From assembly GCA_016903655.1 (NCBI GenBank), contig JADQBC010000034.1, positions 1 to 32,474 on the forward strand: a DNA stretch of 32,474 nt. The letters are read 5' to 3'. Source of the stretch: Gomphosphaeria aponina SAG 52.96 = DSM 107014 (GTDB lineage: Bacteria > Cyanobacteriota > Cyanobacteriia > Cyanobacteriales > Gomphosphaeriaceae). Below are positions 7,939 to 16,303 of the stretch, one piece after another. Positions within the stretch are counted from its first letter, which is position 1. Every line of letters begins with the position of its first letter. The position numbers were made by a program, and so were the translations under genes. The notes beneath the pieces were generated by a model. That model saw only the letters and a program-made list of their open reading frames with translations. It was not told the origin of the DNA and searched no databases.

Positions 7939-8144
7939 ATCTCCATCAGTAATAAGGTGAACAAAAGCAGAGCAGAAAAAATTTTTGCCAGCTCAAAACA
8001 GCAGCAAGCAATAGTCATCGCCAACTTGAAGAGATTAAATTAAATTCAAATCCTCAAGTACAAGGCGATCAGGGGAATAGAAAAGATAACAGGCAACAAA
8101 AACCCATCTATGCTCTCATAGAGGTGCGACTAGATAGCAAAATA

Positions 8145-8184
8145 GTTTACTAAACCTTACTAAAGTTTACTAAACTTCACTAAA
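8145..8184. repeat. Four decamer repeats centred on ACTAAA
   Basis: ACTAAA starts at 8149, 8159, 8169 and 8179, an exact 10-base period (about one helical turn), with consensus YTTACTAAAS. It could be a protein-binding array. An 18-base stretch of it (8160-8177) recurs exactly at 8546-8563. Confidence 0.6.
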
Positions 8185-8528
8185 AGCGTAAGAGTACCCA
8201 TCGGGAGCAAATACCTTTTTTAGTTATTAATAATACAAGCTCTCCAGTTTTCCAACCTTCAAAAGGCTTTTGTTTAGCTTGGGAGCGGGGAAACCCGTAT
8301 TTAGTTACATTTGTAACCTGAATCGAGAACAAATACAAAATTACTCATTACTGAAAACTCCGATAAACGGGTTAAAGTATCCTGATGCTCGGTTATTCTG
8401 GCTTGTTAGGCTAATAGCACTGGCTTAAAAAACCTTAGCTTCTCACCTGTTTAACTATTAGCAACAGATCTACAAGCTGGCATCATGTACCTGTAGGTGT
8501 TATGACCAAAATAACGTTAAATGAGCTG

Positions 8529-8584
8529 GTGCAAGTGAAGGGTTGCTAAAGTTTACTAAACTTTAGTGAGGTTTTTGCTTGCAC
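8529..8584. other. Long imperfect hairpin in the amidase-sds gap
   Basis: GTGCAAG (8529-8535) pairs with CTTGCAC (8578-8584), several A-T and G-T pairs follow, and the tip is a perfect stem CTAAAGTTT (8546-8554) with AAACTTTAG (8558-8566) and loop ACT. The 3' arm contains five T. It could be a terminator for a transcript starting at about 7788 or a structured RNA element. Apart from the features listed, 7939-8895 shows no gene I can support. Confidence 0.5.
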
Positions 8585-8895
8585 TTATAGAGTAGATCTT
8601 TTGATTGAGAAAGATCTTTTGTCTGAGAAAATAGATCAACAATTTGGTTACAAAGGCCCCTGAGAATAGTCCGATGTATTAGCACAAGCATTACCCACTT
8701 GGGTAAGGGTTTAGGAACCAACCCCCTAGAAATAAACACAATTGAAGGCAAAAAAATACTTTTGCCAAATGGTGAATGAGTGGAGGGAATTATGAGAACC
8801 CTTACTATTAAACTAACACAAAATTGGAGATTAGCTTAAAATAAATCTAAGAATATGTAAACTTTCTTAACTATATTGCCAGACTGGGCTAATCG

Positions 8896-9867
8896 ATGAT
8901 TTCAGTAACATCCCTCTTTGCTCCTGTAGATAACGATCTGCGTATTTTGACAGACAACCTTAAAAAACTCATTGGCGCACGTCATCCCATTCTGGGGGCG
9001 GCGGCGGAACACTTGTTCGGGGCCAGGGGAAAGCGGGTTAGACCTGCTATTGTCCTGCTGGTTTCACGGGCAACCATGTTAGATCACGATATCACGCCAC
9101 GCCATCGGCGTTTAGCAGAAATCACAGAAATGATTCACACTGCCAGTTTGGTTCACGATGATGTGGTGGATGAAGCGGACTTGCGCCGTAATGTTGCCAC
9201 AGTCAATAGTATATTCGATAACCGTATCGCTGTACTAGCTGGTGATTTTTTGTTTGCTCAGTCTTCTTGGTATTTAGCTAATCTGGATAATCTTCAGGTA
9301 GTTAAATTACTTTCTGAGGTCATTCGGGACTTTGCTGAGGGAGAAATTCAGCAAGGGATGAGTAAGTTTGAAACTAGCTTATCTCTGGAAGCTTACCTAG
9401 AAAAGAGTTATTACAAAACAGCGTCATTAATTGCCAACAGTGCTAAAGCTGCTGGGGTATTAAGCGGTGTTTCTCTAGAAGTGGCTGAAAATCTATATGA
9501 CTACGGCAAAAATGTGGGTTTAGCTTTTCAAATTGTGGATGATATTTTGGATTTCACTGCTTCTACGGAGGTCTTGGGTAAACCTGCTGGTTCGGATTTG
9601 GTGAGTGGGAATCTGACAGCTCCAGTTTTATATGCCATGGAAGAAAAACCACTTTTAGAAGTGTTGATTGAACGGGAATTTAGCGAGGATGGAGATTTAG
9701 AACTTGCACTTAGTTTAGTCAAAGAAAGTACTGGTATCCAACGCGCTCGTTCTTTAGCCGCTGACCATGGGCAAAAAGCTGTGCAGAACCTCAACTGTCT
9801 CAAACCCTCAGCTTCTGCTCAAGCTCTCCTTGATTTACCAGACTATGTTATTAGCCGTATGTATTAA
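8896..9867 (+). CDS. sds: All-trans polyprenyl diphosphate synthase (solanesyl type)
   Basis: 323 residues, standard length for a long-chain trans-prenyltransferase. The first aspartate-rich motif is D88-D92 in LVHDDVVDEADLRR and the second is D215-D219 in QIVDDILDF. GARGKRVRPAIVLL near residues 43-57 is the conserved isopentenyl-diphosphate binding region. It adds isopentenyl diphosphate units to make the C40-C45 side chain used for plastoquinone. The start ATG gives MISVTSLFAPVDNDL, typical of cyanobacterial homologues; there is no strong Shine-Dalgarno. Product chain length cannot be read reliably from sequence. The next gene follows after 39 bases. Confidence 0.9.
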   Translation: MISVTSLFAPVDNDLRILTDNLKKLIGARHPILGAAAEHLFGARGKRVRPAIVLLVSRATMLDHDITPRHRRLAEITEMIHTASLVHDDVVDEADLRRNVATVNSIFDNRIAVLAGDFLFAQSSWYLANLDNLQVVKLLSEVIRDFAEGEIQQGMSKFETSLSLEAYLEKSYYKTASLIANSAKAAGVLSGVSLEVAENLYDYGKNVGLAFQIVDDILDFTASTEVLGKPAGSDLVSGNLTAPVLYAMEEKPLLEVLIEREFSEDGDLELALSLVKESTGIQRARSLAADHGQKAVQNLNCLKPSASAQALLDLPDYVISRMY

Positions 9868-9906
9868 GTGGCATTTTAGTTAGGTACAGCTAGGGAGTTT
9901 AATTAG

Positions 9907-11577
9907 TTGGGGAAATGTGACATTTACAATATAAATGGAGTCAGAAGCTTAAAACTACATCCCATTGTGAGTATATTTCACGGAGAACGCCTTCTTTTTA
10001 CACCAGCTTCCCTTGAAGCTGACCCTATCCCCACCATTTTTGCTTTTCCCAATGAGTATAGTGTGGGGATTACTAGCTTGGGGTATCAAATTGTCTGGGC
10101 GACTTTGGCAATGCGCTCAGACTTGCTGGTGAGTCGAATGTTTACTGATATTGGGGAAACTTTACCCCTAAATCCTGAATTGCTGGGATTTTCTTTTTCT
10201 TGGGAATTGGACTATGTTAATATTCTCAATCTTTTGGCAAGTTTAAATATTCCTCTCCAAGGAAAAAAACGGGATATTTCTCAGCCGTTGGTTTTTGGTG
10301 GTGGCCCTGTTTTAACTGCTAACCCTGAACCTTTTGCTGATTTTTTTGACCTAATTTTATTGGGAGATGGGGAAAATCTCCTGGATGATTTTATTGATGC
10401 TTATCAGGAAGTAAGAGGGGCTCAACGTCAAGTTAAATTACGTCATTTGGCTCAAGTTCCTGGGATTTATGTTCCTAGTTTATATGAGGTATCTTATCAC
10501 AGTTTGACTGGGGACATTAAGTCTATTCAACCGCTAGATAAAACTATTCCTGCTACGGTGCAAAAACAAACTTATCGGGGGAATATTCTTTCTGCTTCTA
10601 CTGTGGTTACAGAAAAGGCTGCCTGGGAAAATATTTACATGGTGGAAGTGGTGCGCAGTTGTCCCGAAATGTGCCGTTTTTGTTTGGCTAGTTATCTCAC
10701 TTTGCCTTTTCGCTCTGCTAGTTTAGAAGCTGCTTTAATTCCTGCTATTGAAAAGGGTTTGAAGGTAACAGATCGGATTGGTTTATTGGGTGCATCGGTG
10801 ACTCAGCATCCAGAGTTTGAATGTTTGTTAGATTATTTGTCTCGTCCTGAATATGATCATGTGCGGTTGAGTATTGCTTCGGTGCGGACAAATACAGTTA
10901 CTGAAAAGTTGGCTGCAACTCTGGCTAAAAGGGATACTCGCTCTGTTACTATTGCTGTGGAAAGTGGTTCGGAAAAATTGCGCCAAATTGTGAATAAAAA
11001 GTTACAAAATGAGGAGATTATTCGGGCGGTAATTAATGCGAAAATTGGGGGTTTAAAGGGGATTAAGTTTTATGGGATGGTGGGCATACCTGGGGAAGAT
11101 GAGGGGGATCTTGAGGCAACTGTAAAGATGATGCAAGATGTGAAAAAAGCTGCTCCTGGTTTACGATTGACTTTTGGGTGCAGTACTTTCGTGCCCAAGT
11201 CTCATACACCATTTCAATGGTTTGGGGTGAAAAGGGAAGGGGAAAAAAGATTAAAATGGTTGGCGAAACAAATGCGATCGCACGGGATTGAGTTTCGACC
11301 AGAAAGTTATAATTGGTCGGTGATCCAGGGGTTGATATCCAGAGGCGATCGCCGTCTTTCCCAATTATTAGAATTAACTCGCTATTATGGGGATACTGTT
11401 GGTAGTTATAAACGGGCGTTTAAAGAATTGCGAGGACAGTTACCAGAGTTAGATTATTATGTCTATAGTGATTGGAAAACTGACCAAGTATTGCCCTGGA
11501 GTCATTTAAAAGGGCCATTACCCCAGGAGACATTAATTAAGCATTTAGAAGAGGCTACCAGTTATTTTAAATCTTGA
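9907..11577 (+). CDS. B12-binding-like / radical SAM domain protein
   Basis: About 556 residues from a TTG at 9907, chosen because GGAG (9894-9897) lies 9 bases upstream; a GTG at 9967 is an alternative and would still keep the conserved part. The N-terminal region (to about 170) has a cobalamin-binding-like Rossmann layout (FAFPNEYSVGITSLGYQ, VFGGGPVL, LILLGDGENLLDDF). The radical SAM core carries C252, C256 and C259 in CPEMCRFC, which bind a 4Fe-4S cluster, followed by GLLGASVTQHPEF and IAVESGSEKLR. The C-terminal part handles the substrate. Homologues are widespread in cyanobacteria and annotated only as radical SAM; the reaction is not known to me. It may be co-transcribed with sds. Confidence 0.85.
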   Translation: MGKCDIYNINGVRSLKLHPIVSIFHGERLLFTPASLEADPIPTIFAFPNEYSVGITSLGYQIVWATLAMRSDLLVSRMFTDIGETLPLNPELLGFSFSWELDYVNILNLLASLNIPLQGKKRDISQPLVFGGGPVLTANPEPFADFFDLILLGDGENLLDDFIDAYQEVRGAQRQVKLRHLAQVPGIYVPSLYEVSYHSLTGDIKSIQPLDKTIPATVQKQTYRGNILSASTVVTEKAAWENIYMVEVVRSCPEMCRFCLASYLTLPFRSASLEAALIPAIEKGLKVTDRIGLLGASVTQHPEFECLLDYLSRPEYDHVRLSIASVRTNTVTEKLAATLAKRDTRSVTIAVESGSEKLRQIVNKKLQNEEIIRAVINAKIGGLKGIKFYGMVGIPGEDEGDLEATVKMMQDVKKAAPGLRLTFGCSTFVPKSHTPFQWFGVKREGEKRLKWLAKQMRSHGIEFRPESYNWSVIQGLISRGDRRLSQLLELTRYYGDTVGSYKRAFKELRGQLPELDYYVYSDWKTDQVLPWSHLKGPLPQETLIKHLEEATSYFKS

Positions 11578-11666
11578 AATTATTAGTTAAGAAAAACCAG
11601 GAAGTGAAATATTTAGCCAAATTTGACATCCGTACAATTATTGACTCGGAGCTGAAGGAATAAAAT

Positions 11667-11855
11667 ATGGAAACAACGGCTGAATATATGTGTGCATTTT
11701 GCGGGGAAACTAACGTTACTTTTGTGGATCTGAGTGCGGGAATGGAGCAATCATATATAGAAGATTGTCAAGTTTGTTGCCGTCCGAATAAATTATATTT
11801 GCGGGTGGATGAAGCAACTCTTGATGTTGAGATTGAAAGTGATTATGAAAGTTAA
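11667..11855 (+). CDS. Small Cys-rich protein (CPXCG-like family)
   Basis: 62 residues. Two cysteine pairs, C9-C12 (CAFC) and C34-C37 with an extra C38 (CQVCC), look like a zinc ribbon of the CPXCG small-protein family, here with Ala in place of the usual Pro. An acidic tail follows (VDEATLDVEIESDYES). AAGGA lies 7 bases before ATG 11667. Probably a metal-binding protein of unknown role; it may share a transcript with the radical SAM gene 89 bases upstream. It ends 30 bases from the converging pentapeptide gene. Confidence 0.75.
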   Translation: METTAEYMCAFCGETNVTFVDLSAGMEQSYIEDCQVCCRPNKLYLRVDEATLDVEIESDYES

Positions 11856-11885
11856 TCAACAATCAACAATTAATCATTAACCAAA

Positions 11886-12911
11886 TCAAGACTTAAATAA
11901 ACCTAATTTAGCAAAAAAACTTAGATAACCGATTGTTTTTTGCAGATTGGTTTTTTCTAAAATAGCTTCTTGAAGACAAGCTTTGGTTAAATTGGCTCTA
12001 TCTAGCAAAGTTTCTGTGAGGTTAGCTTTGGTTAAATTGGCTTCTGTTAAGTTAGCGGCAGTAAAATTAGAGCGAGTTAGGTTAGCTTTTTCTAGGTTAG
12101 CTGCTGTCAGATTAGATCCAGTTAAATTAGCCTTTTCTAGGTTAGCTGCTGTCAGATTAGTTTTAGTTAAGTTAGCGCCCATTAAATTAGCTTTTTCTAG
12201 GTTAGCGCCTTTGAGGTTAGCGCCTTCTAGGTTAGCGCCTTTCAAGTTAACTTCTTTGAGGTTTACTCCTTGTAAGTTGACTCGACTGAGGTTAGTTTCT
12301 GTGAAGTTAACTCCTTCTAAATTAACTTGAGTGAGGTTTGTCCAACTTAAGTTAGCTCCTTCGAGGTTAACGCTTTTGAGGTTAACTCCTTTGAGGTTTG
12401 TCCAACTGAGGTCAGCTTTGATGAGTTTGGCTCCTTCTAAGTTAGCATTTTCTAGGTTGGCTTCATTTAGTTTTGCTCTCAAAAGATCTGCTTGGAGGAG
12501 GTTGGTTTCACTAAGATTAGCTTTGAGCAATGCTCCTCGGAGGTTAGCTTTTTCTAGGTTAGCTCCTGTTAAGTCTGCTTCATTTAAGTTTACTTTCATG
12601 AGTTGTGCTTCTTTGAGGGAAGTTTTGCTCAGGTTTACGCCAGATAAGTTAGCTCTACTTAGGTTAATTCCTTCTAAGTTGATTTCACTAAGATTTACTC
12701 TAGTTAAGTTGATCTCAACATCACAATGGTTTTTGCGCCAATTATTCCATTTGTTGGGGTTTTGTTTGAGTAGTTGCGGAAAATATTTCTTGAGCTGTCG
12801 TTTGCCATTTTCATCTGCTGTTTGCCAGAGTAATTCCCATTTCTCCCACTCTACCTCATCTGTACATAAGGTGACTCTATTGACTATTTCAGGATTTTTA
12901 TAGTTATTCAT
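11886..12911 (-). CDS. Pentapeptide-repeat protein
   Basis: 341 residues. A ~65-residue non-repeat head (MNNYKNPEIVNRVTL, KWELLWQTADENGKRQLKKY) precedes about 50 consecutive pentapeptides of the A(N/D)Lxx / V(N)Lxx type (residues about 70-325), which fold into a right-handed quadrilateral beta-helix. The head looks like a small soluble domain that I cannot name. Such proteins are abundant in cyanobacteria; some mimic DNA and bind gyrase, but most have no known function. Repeats near ANLEKANL show strong codon-level similarity, so the opposite strand also has long open frames that are not genes. It converges with the Cys-rich gene and is divergent from dnaN. Confidence 0.88.
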   Translation of the reverse strand: MNNYKNPEIVNRVTLCTDEVEWEKWELLWQTADENGKRQLKKYFPQLLKQNPNKWNNWRKNHCDVEINLTRVNLSEINLEGINLSRANLSGVNLSKTSLKEAQLMKVNLNEADLTGANLEKANLRGALLKANLSETNLLQADLLRAKLNEANLENANLEGAKLIKADLSWTNLKGVNLKSVNLEGANLSWTNLTQVNLEGVNFTETNLSRVNLQGVNLKEVNLKGANLEGANLKGANLEKANLMGANLTKTNLTAANLEKANLTGSNLTAANLEKANLTRSNFTAANLTEANLTKANLTETLLDRANLTKACLQEAILEKTNLQKTIGYLSFFAKLGLFKS

Positions 12912-13234
12912 ATTTTTGGCACAGGTAGAAACTGGGACTTTGGGGGTTTACAATGTCGCCGCCAGGAAATTGCACTTTTGCTATATATTTTATCTGGTTC
13001 ATCTGAGGAAAGCTCAAACTCTATGAAATTAGTTCTCCTTGGTTGATGTTAGAATCATAAAACTAAGATCCAACTTACTTTTGTTATTTGTTAAAATTGA
13101 TTCAGGGGATAATTGTATTATTTTAACATAGCCTTTTTCCTCTTCTGAGTTGTTTAAGTTTTCTCAAGAGCAAGAAAATATGTTGGCTTCTAGAGTACAA
13201 TTGACTGGCTGCCAATCAAGGATTCAAAGGTTTT
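12912..13234. promoter_or_regulatory. dnaN upstream region with candidate promoter
   Basis: 323 bases without a gene. TTGATT (13097-13102), a 16-base spacer and TATTTT (13119-13124) could form a promoter, leaving about a 105-base leader for dnaN. I looked for DnaA boxes because origins sit beside dnaN in some cyanobacteria, and found no TTWTNCACA match. Confidence 0.35.
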
Positions 13235-14389
13235 ATGAAATTTAACTGTAGCAAGACTGATTTGAATATCAACCTCTCCCGAGTTAGTCGTGTAGTTCCT
13301 TCTCGTCCAACACATCCTGTATTAGGTAATGTTTTATTAGTGGCGGATGCAGAAAAGGGCAGGGTAAGCTTAACGGCTTTCGATCTTAGCTTGGGCATTC
13401 GTACCAGCTTTCATGCTTCAGTGATCGAAGGGGGGATGATTACTTTACCTGCAAAACTCCTCGGTGATATTGTTTCTCGTCTGCCTGAAGGGGAAATTAC
13501 TATTGCTTATGAGGATAACTCGGGTGAGGATAATGCTCTTACTACTTTAACTTCTGCCTCTGGTCGTTTCCAAATTAGAGCGATGAGTGCGGAAGAATTT
13601 CCACCTTTGCCTGTGGTTGAAAATGGTTCACTGGTAATGCTGCCCAAGTCAGCTTTGACGGAAGGTTTGCGAGGGGCTGCTTTTGCAGCAAGTACGGATG
13701 AAACTAAACAGGTATTAACTGGGGTGCATTTGATTTGCTCCCATTACAGTCTGGAATTTGCTGCTACAGATGGACACCGCTTGGCGATGGTGGAAACTGC
13801 ATTAGATGAAGATTCTGTTACCTCATCTGAATTAGAAGATTTTGAAGTTACTATTCCTGCAAGAGCTTTACGGGAACTGGAAAAGATGCTCTCCATGGCT
13901 CAAGATACTGAGTTAGTGGGTTTGAATTTTGATGAAGGTCAAATGGTATTTGAGTTGGGTGATCAAATTTTAACCTGTCGCAAATTAGAAGGGGTTTATC
14001 CAGACTATCGCAAATTGATTCCCACTGAGTTTACGAGAACAGCAACTCTTGAGCGCAAAAGGCTGTTGAGTGGTTTAGAATTGGTGGCAGTATTGGCTGA
14101 TCAAAAGAATAATCTGGTGAAGTTTACTATTAATGGTGAGGAGTCAGAAGTTTCTCTGTCGGTAGAAGCGGCTGATGTGGGGAGTGCTAAGGAATCTTTG
14201 CCTGGTCAGATTACTGGATTGGATCTCGAAATTGGTTTTAATGTTAAGTATTTTATGGAGGGTTTAAAGACTATTTCAGCAGCAGAAATTAAAATGCACT
14301 TGAATGAGTGCAATCAGCCTGTAATTCTTACGCCGATGAGTGGGGTGAAAGTGACCTATCTGTTAATGCCTGTTCAGCTTAGAAATTAA
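13235..14389 (+). CDS. dnaN: DNA polymerase III beta subunit (sliding clamp)
   Basis: 384 residues, the usual length. Three clamp domains are visible: domain I (1-125) starting MKFNCSKTDLNINLSRVSRV and containing SRPTHPVLGNVLL; domain II (about 130-255) with FAASTDETKQVLTGVHL and FAATDGHRLAMV; and domain III (about 256-384), with VYPDYRKLIP, ending ILTPMSGVKVTYLLMPVQLR. It forms the ring that tethers the replicative polymerase to DNA. There is no clear Shine-Dalgarno before ATG. Downstream is a terminator and then a TonB-like gene; replication partners such as dnaA or recF are not adjacent. Confidence 0.97.
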   Translation: MKFNCSKTDLNINLSRVSRVVPSRPTHPVLGNVLLVADAEKGRVSLTAFDLSLGIRTSFHASVIEGGMITLPAKLLGDIVSRLPEGEITIAYEDNSGEDNALTTLTSASGRFQIRAMSAEEFPPLPVVENGSLVMLPKSALTEGLRGAAFAASTDETKQVLTGVHLICSHYSLEFAATDGHRLAMVETALDEDSVTSSELEDFEVTIPARALRELEKMLSMAQDTELVGLNFDEGQMVFELGDQILTCRKLEGVYPDYRKLIPTEFTRTATLERKRLLSGLELVAVLADQKNNLVKFTINGEESEVSLSVEAADVGSAKESLPGQITGLDLEIGFNVKYFMEGLKTISAAEIKMHLNECNQPVILTPMSGVKVTYLLMPVQLRN

Positions 14390-14401
14390 AGTGAATTAAC
14401 T

Positions 14402-14448
14402 CCTGGGGGTTGGAAAATAAACCCCTAGGGATTTGGGTTTATTTTTTT
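14402..14448 (+). terminator. dnaN terminator with two alternative hairpins
   Basis: Hairpin A: CCTGGGGGTT (14402-14411) with AACCCCTAGG (14420-14429). Hairpin B: AAATAAACCC (14415-14424) with GGGTTTATTT (14435-14444), running directly into eight T. They share bases 14420-14424, so only one can form. B is a textbook intrinsic terminator; A would block it. Confidence 0.75.
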
Positions 14449-14457
14449 TGTAATTAT

Positions 14458-15510
14458 ATGTCTTCAAATGTTACTATTGTGCTGAATAAGTTACGTCAAC
14501 CAAATAATATGGCGATCGCTGTTTCTGTTGTGCTCCATTTTTTGGTGCTGGGAATAGCTCTACCGATTTTTAAGCTTTCTCATGGAGAAGAAATAAAGGG
14601 CGATTGCCCAAGGGGCAAGGCCTGCGGCCATCGCTTTGTGCAACTTATGGATTTGAATGTTGTTGATTTGACTCGTTTGCCTTTTTCTTCTAATCCCTCA
14701 CAAAATCTCAATTCTTCGATTAATAGTCTTTCCTCTCCTCGGGAAAATCCCTCTGTTCAAATTCCTTTACTATTGCCATCTGCTGTAAATCCTCCCCAAA
14801 ATTTTAATCCTGCTCTTGTTAATCCTTTTCCTACAACTTCCAATAATCATCAATCTGGTTCAGCTCTTTTTCCCAATTTACCACTTCTTCCTTTACCACC
14901 TTTGACAATAACTCCGTCATCAGGGTCGGCAAATAATCCTCAAATAAATAGTAATTTATTATCTCCTCCTCCTCCTCCTCCTGTTGTTGTCAATGAAAAA
15001 GAGTCTGTTTTTCCCCTCACTCCAGCTCAAGTTGAATTTTCTCAAAACCCAATAATTCTTTCTAAGAAACCGAAGTCAGATAATTCTTCTTTGGAAATTT
15101 TGGCGACGGAAGAAAATCTGCAGGTTGCTGTCCATGCACAGGCGAATTTAGTTAAATTTGACCCGATTAATACGACTGAGGAAGAGGGGATGAAAAATTA
15201 TGCTGATTGGCTGGCATCAGTGCCAAAAAAAACCCCAATAGAGTTTAATTTTACTGGTATTTATCCTCAAGATGCTTGTTTGCGACAGATTGAAGGAACA
15301 ACTGTTTATGGGGTTTTGGTTGATACCAATGGGAAAGTTACTGATGCTAAGTTGCTGCAAAGTTCGGGTTATCTTTTACTCAATCAGCAAGCACTTCAGG
15401 AGATTAATGCTAGTACTTGGCTCAATACTGCTCCCCAATCCCCATCTTATCGTGTTAGTGTTAATTTTGAATATAAATCACAGATTTGTCCCTCTCTTAC
15501 TGTTCCTTAA
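14458..15510 (+). CDS. TonB-family energy-transducer-like protein
   Basis: 350 residues from ATG 14458 (MSSNVTIVLNKLRQPN). An upstream TTG in frame at 14410 lies inside the dnaN terminator and is rejected. Layout: a membrane anchor at about 19-41 (MAIAVSVVLHFLVLGIALPI), a long Pro/Asn/Ser-rich periplasmic stretch including a poly-Pro run (LLSPPPPPPVVV), and a C-terminal TonB-like domain (about 250-345) with IYPQDACL, GTTVYGVLVDTNGKV and LLQSSGYLLLNQQAL. Such proteins transmit inner-membrane proton-motive force to outer-membrane transporters; no ExbB/ExbD is nearby. After the anchor, residues of about KGDCPRGKACGHR come from a 35-bp dispersed repeat inserted in frame (14600-14634). Confidence 0.75.
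   Translation: MSSNVTIVLNKLRQPNNMAIAVSVVLHFLVLGIALPIFKLSHGEEIKGDCPRGKACGHRFVQLMDLNVVDLTRLPFSSNPSQNLNSSINSLSSPRENPSVQIPLLLPSAVNPPQNFNPALVNPFPTTSNNHQSGSALFPNLPLLPLPPLTITPSSGSANNPQINSNLLSPPPPPPVVVNEKESVFPLTPAQVEFSQNPIILSKKPKSDNSSLEILATEENLQVAVHAQANLVKFDPINTTEEEGMKNYADWLASVPKKTPIEFNFTGIYPQDACLRQIEGTTVYGVLVDTNGKVTDAKLLQSSGYLLLNQQALQEINASTWLNTAPQSPSYRVSVNFEYKSQICPSLTVP
14600..14634. repeat. 35-bp dispersed palindromic repeat, copy inside the TonB-like gene
   Basis: Identical over 35 bases to 17368-17402. It starts GCGATTGCCC and ends GGCCATCGC, with internal inverted parts (TTGCCC/GGGGCAA and GGCC-TGC-GGCC). Here it lies within coding sequence without breaking the frame, and adds two cysteines to the protein. 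Confidence 0.8.
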
Positions 15511-15526
15511 GCTCTAAAGGAAGCTA

Positions 15527-16165
15527 TTAATTTGTGATTGCATGGAGTAAAACTTCACTCAAGGTTCTCTCATCTATGTTTTCTAGTTTAATTGTATCAC
15601 AAATGTCAAACTTTGCTCCTATTTCTACTAAATGGTCATCTAAGGTTTGGAGCAGTTTTCCGAGGTGTTTGTCTGTCCCTACTTGAATAAATGTAATGCC
15701 TAATTCGTCTTCGTGAATCATTTGTTGAGAAGCTTCAATAATAGTTTGTTTGACTGCTGCTTCATCTTCTGGTTCACTAGCTGTTATAATCACAATTGTT
15801 TCTCCATTTGGTTTAGTTAATCCTTGGAAACGCCTTTGAAAATAATGTTCAACTGCATCTTTTAAGGCTAATGTTAATCTCGCTTTCCCTGATGGTTTTT
15901 GCGTTAAGAAGATATCAGCCAGTTGATGGACTGTTACTCGTTCAAATTTGTCAAAATTATCAGCATAGAGATAAATTGTTAAACCATCAAAGTCAAATTC
16001 TTCACATTTGGTGGCAATGGCAAAAGTGGCTTCTTTGACTATATTCCAAAAACTTCTTTCTCCATCTGTGGTAAAATTTTCTGTTAACATGATTTCACTT
16101 TTGTCGATAATTATGCTATAGTCCCGTTCTAGTAACAGGCCACCACCTTCTGTTAAAATATCCAT
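15527..16165 (-). CDS. von Willebrand factor A-like domain protein
   Basis: 212 residues, a single Rossmann-like vWA domain. The start MDILTEGGGLLLERDYSIII leads into D21-K-S23-E-I-M. This is the position of the metal-dependent adhesion site DxSxS, but the third MIDAS residue is Ile, so metal binding may be changed. Later strands include FDGLTIYLYADNFDKF and GETIVIITASEPED, and GITFIQVGTDKHLGKLL is close to the C-terminal half of vWA folds. Soluble, no signal peptide. Cyanobacterial relatives are uncharacterised. It converges with the TonB-like gene (16 bases apart) and is divergent from the kinase gene. Confidence 0.7.
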   Translation of the reverse strand: MDILTEGGGLLLERDYSIIIDKSEIMLTENFTTDGERSFWNIVKEATFAIATKCEEFDFDGLTIYLYADNFDKFERVTVHQLADIFLTQKPSGKARLTLALKDAVEHYFQRRFQGLTKPNGETIVIITASEPEDEAAVKQTIIEASQQMIHEDELGITFIQVGTDKHLGKLLQTLDDHLVEIGAKFDICDTIKLENIDERTLSEVLLHAITN

Positions 16166-16303
16166 CTGATTAATCAGTCCTTGCTAACATTCTTGATGGA
16201 AGATTCTATCACATGAATGATTTTCTGTCCAGCTTTTTTGAGATTTTGAGAGGATAAGAAATGTAATGTTGGGAAAAATTGAGCTAAAAGTTACAATAAT
16301 TTA

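Noticed and set aside
8563-8751. Minus-strand open frame of 62 codons
   Set aside because: It covers the hairpin-rich gap; no ribosome site and no recognisable protein.
11983-12903. Long plus-strand open frames opposite the pentapeptide gene
   Set aside because: They are mirror images of the repeat codons on the minus strand, with low-complexity Leu/Lys/Ala runs and no start signals.
12912-13234. Replication origin beside dnaN
   Set aside because: No DnaA-box match was seen in this gap; dnaN alone does not prove an origin.
14410-14457. TTG-started extension of the TonB-like gene
   Set aside because: It overlaps the dnaN terminator and carries no sign of coding; ATG 14458 fits better.
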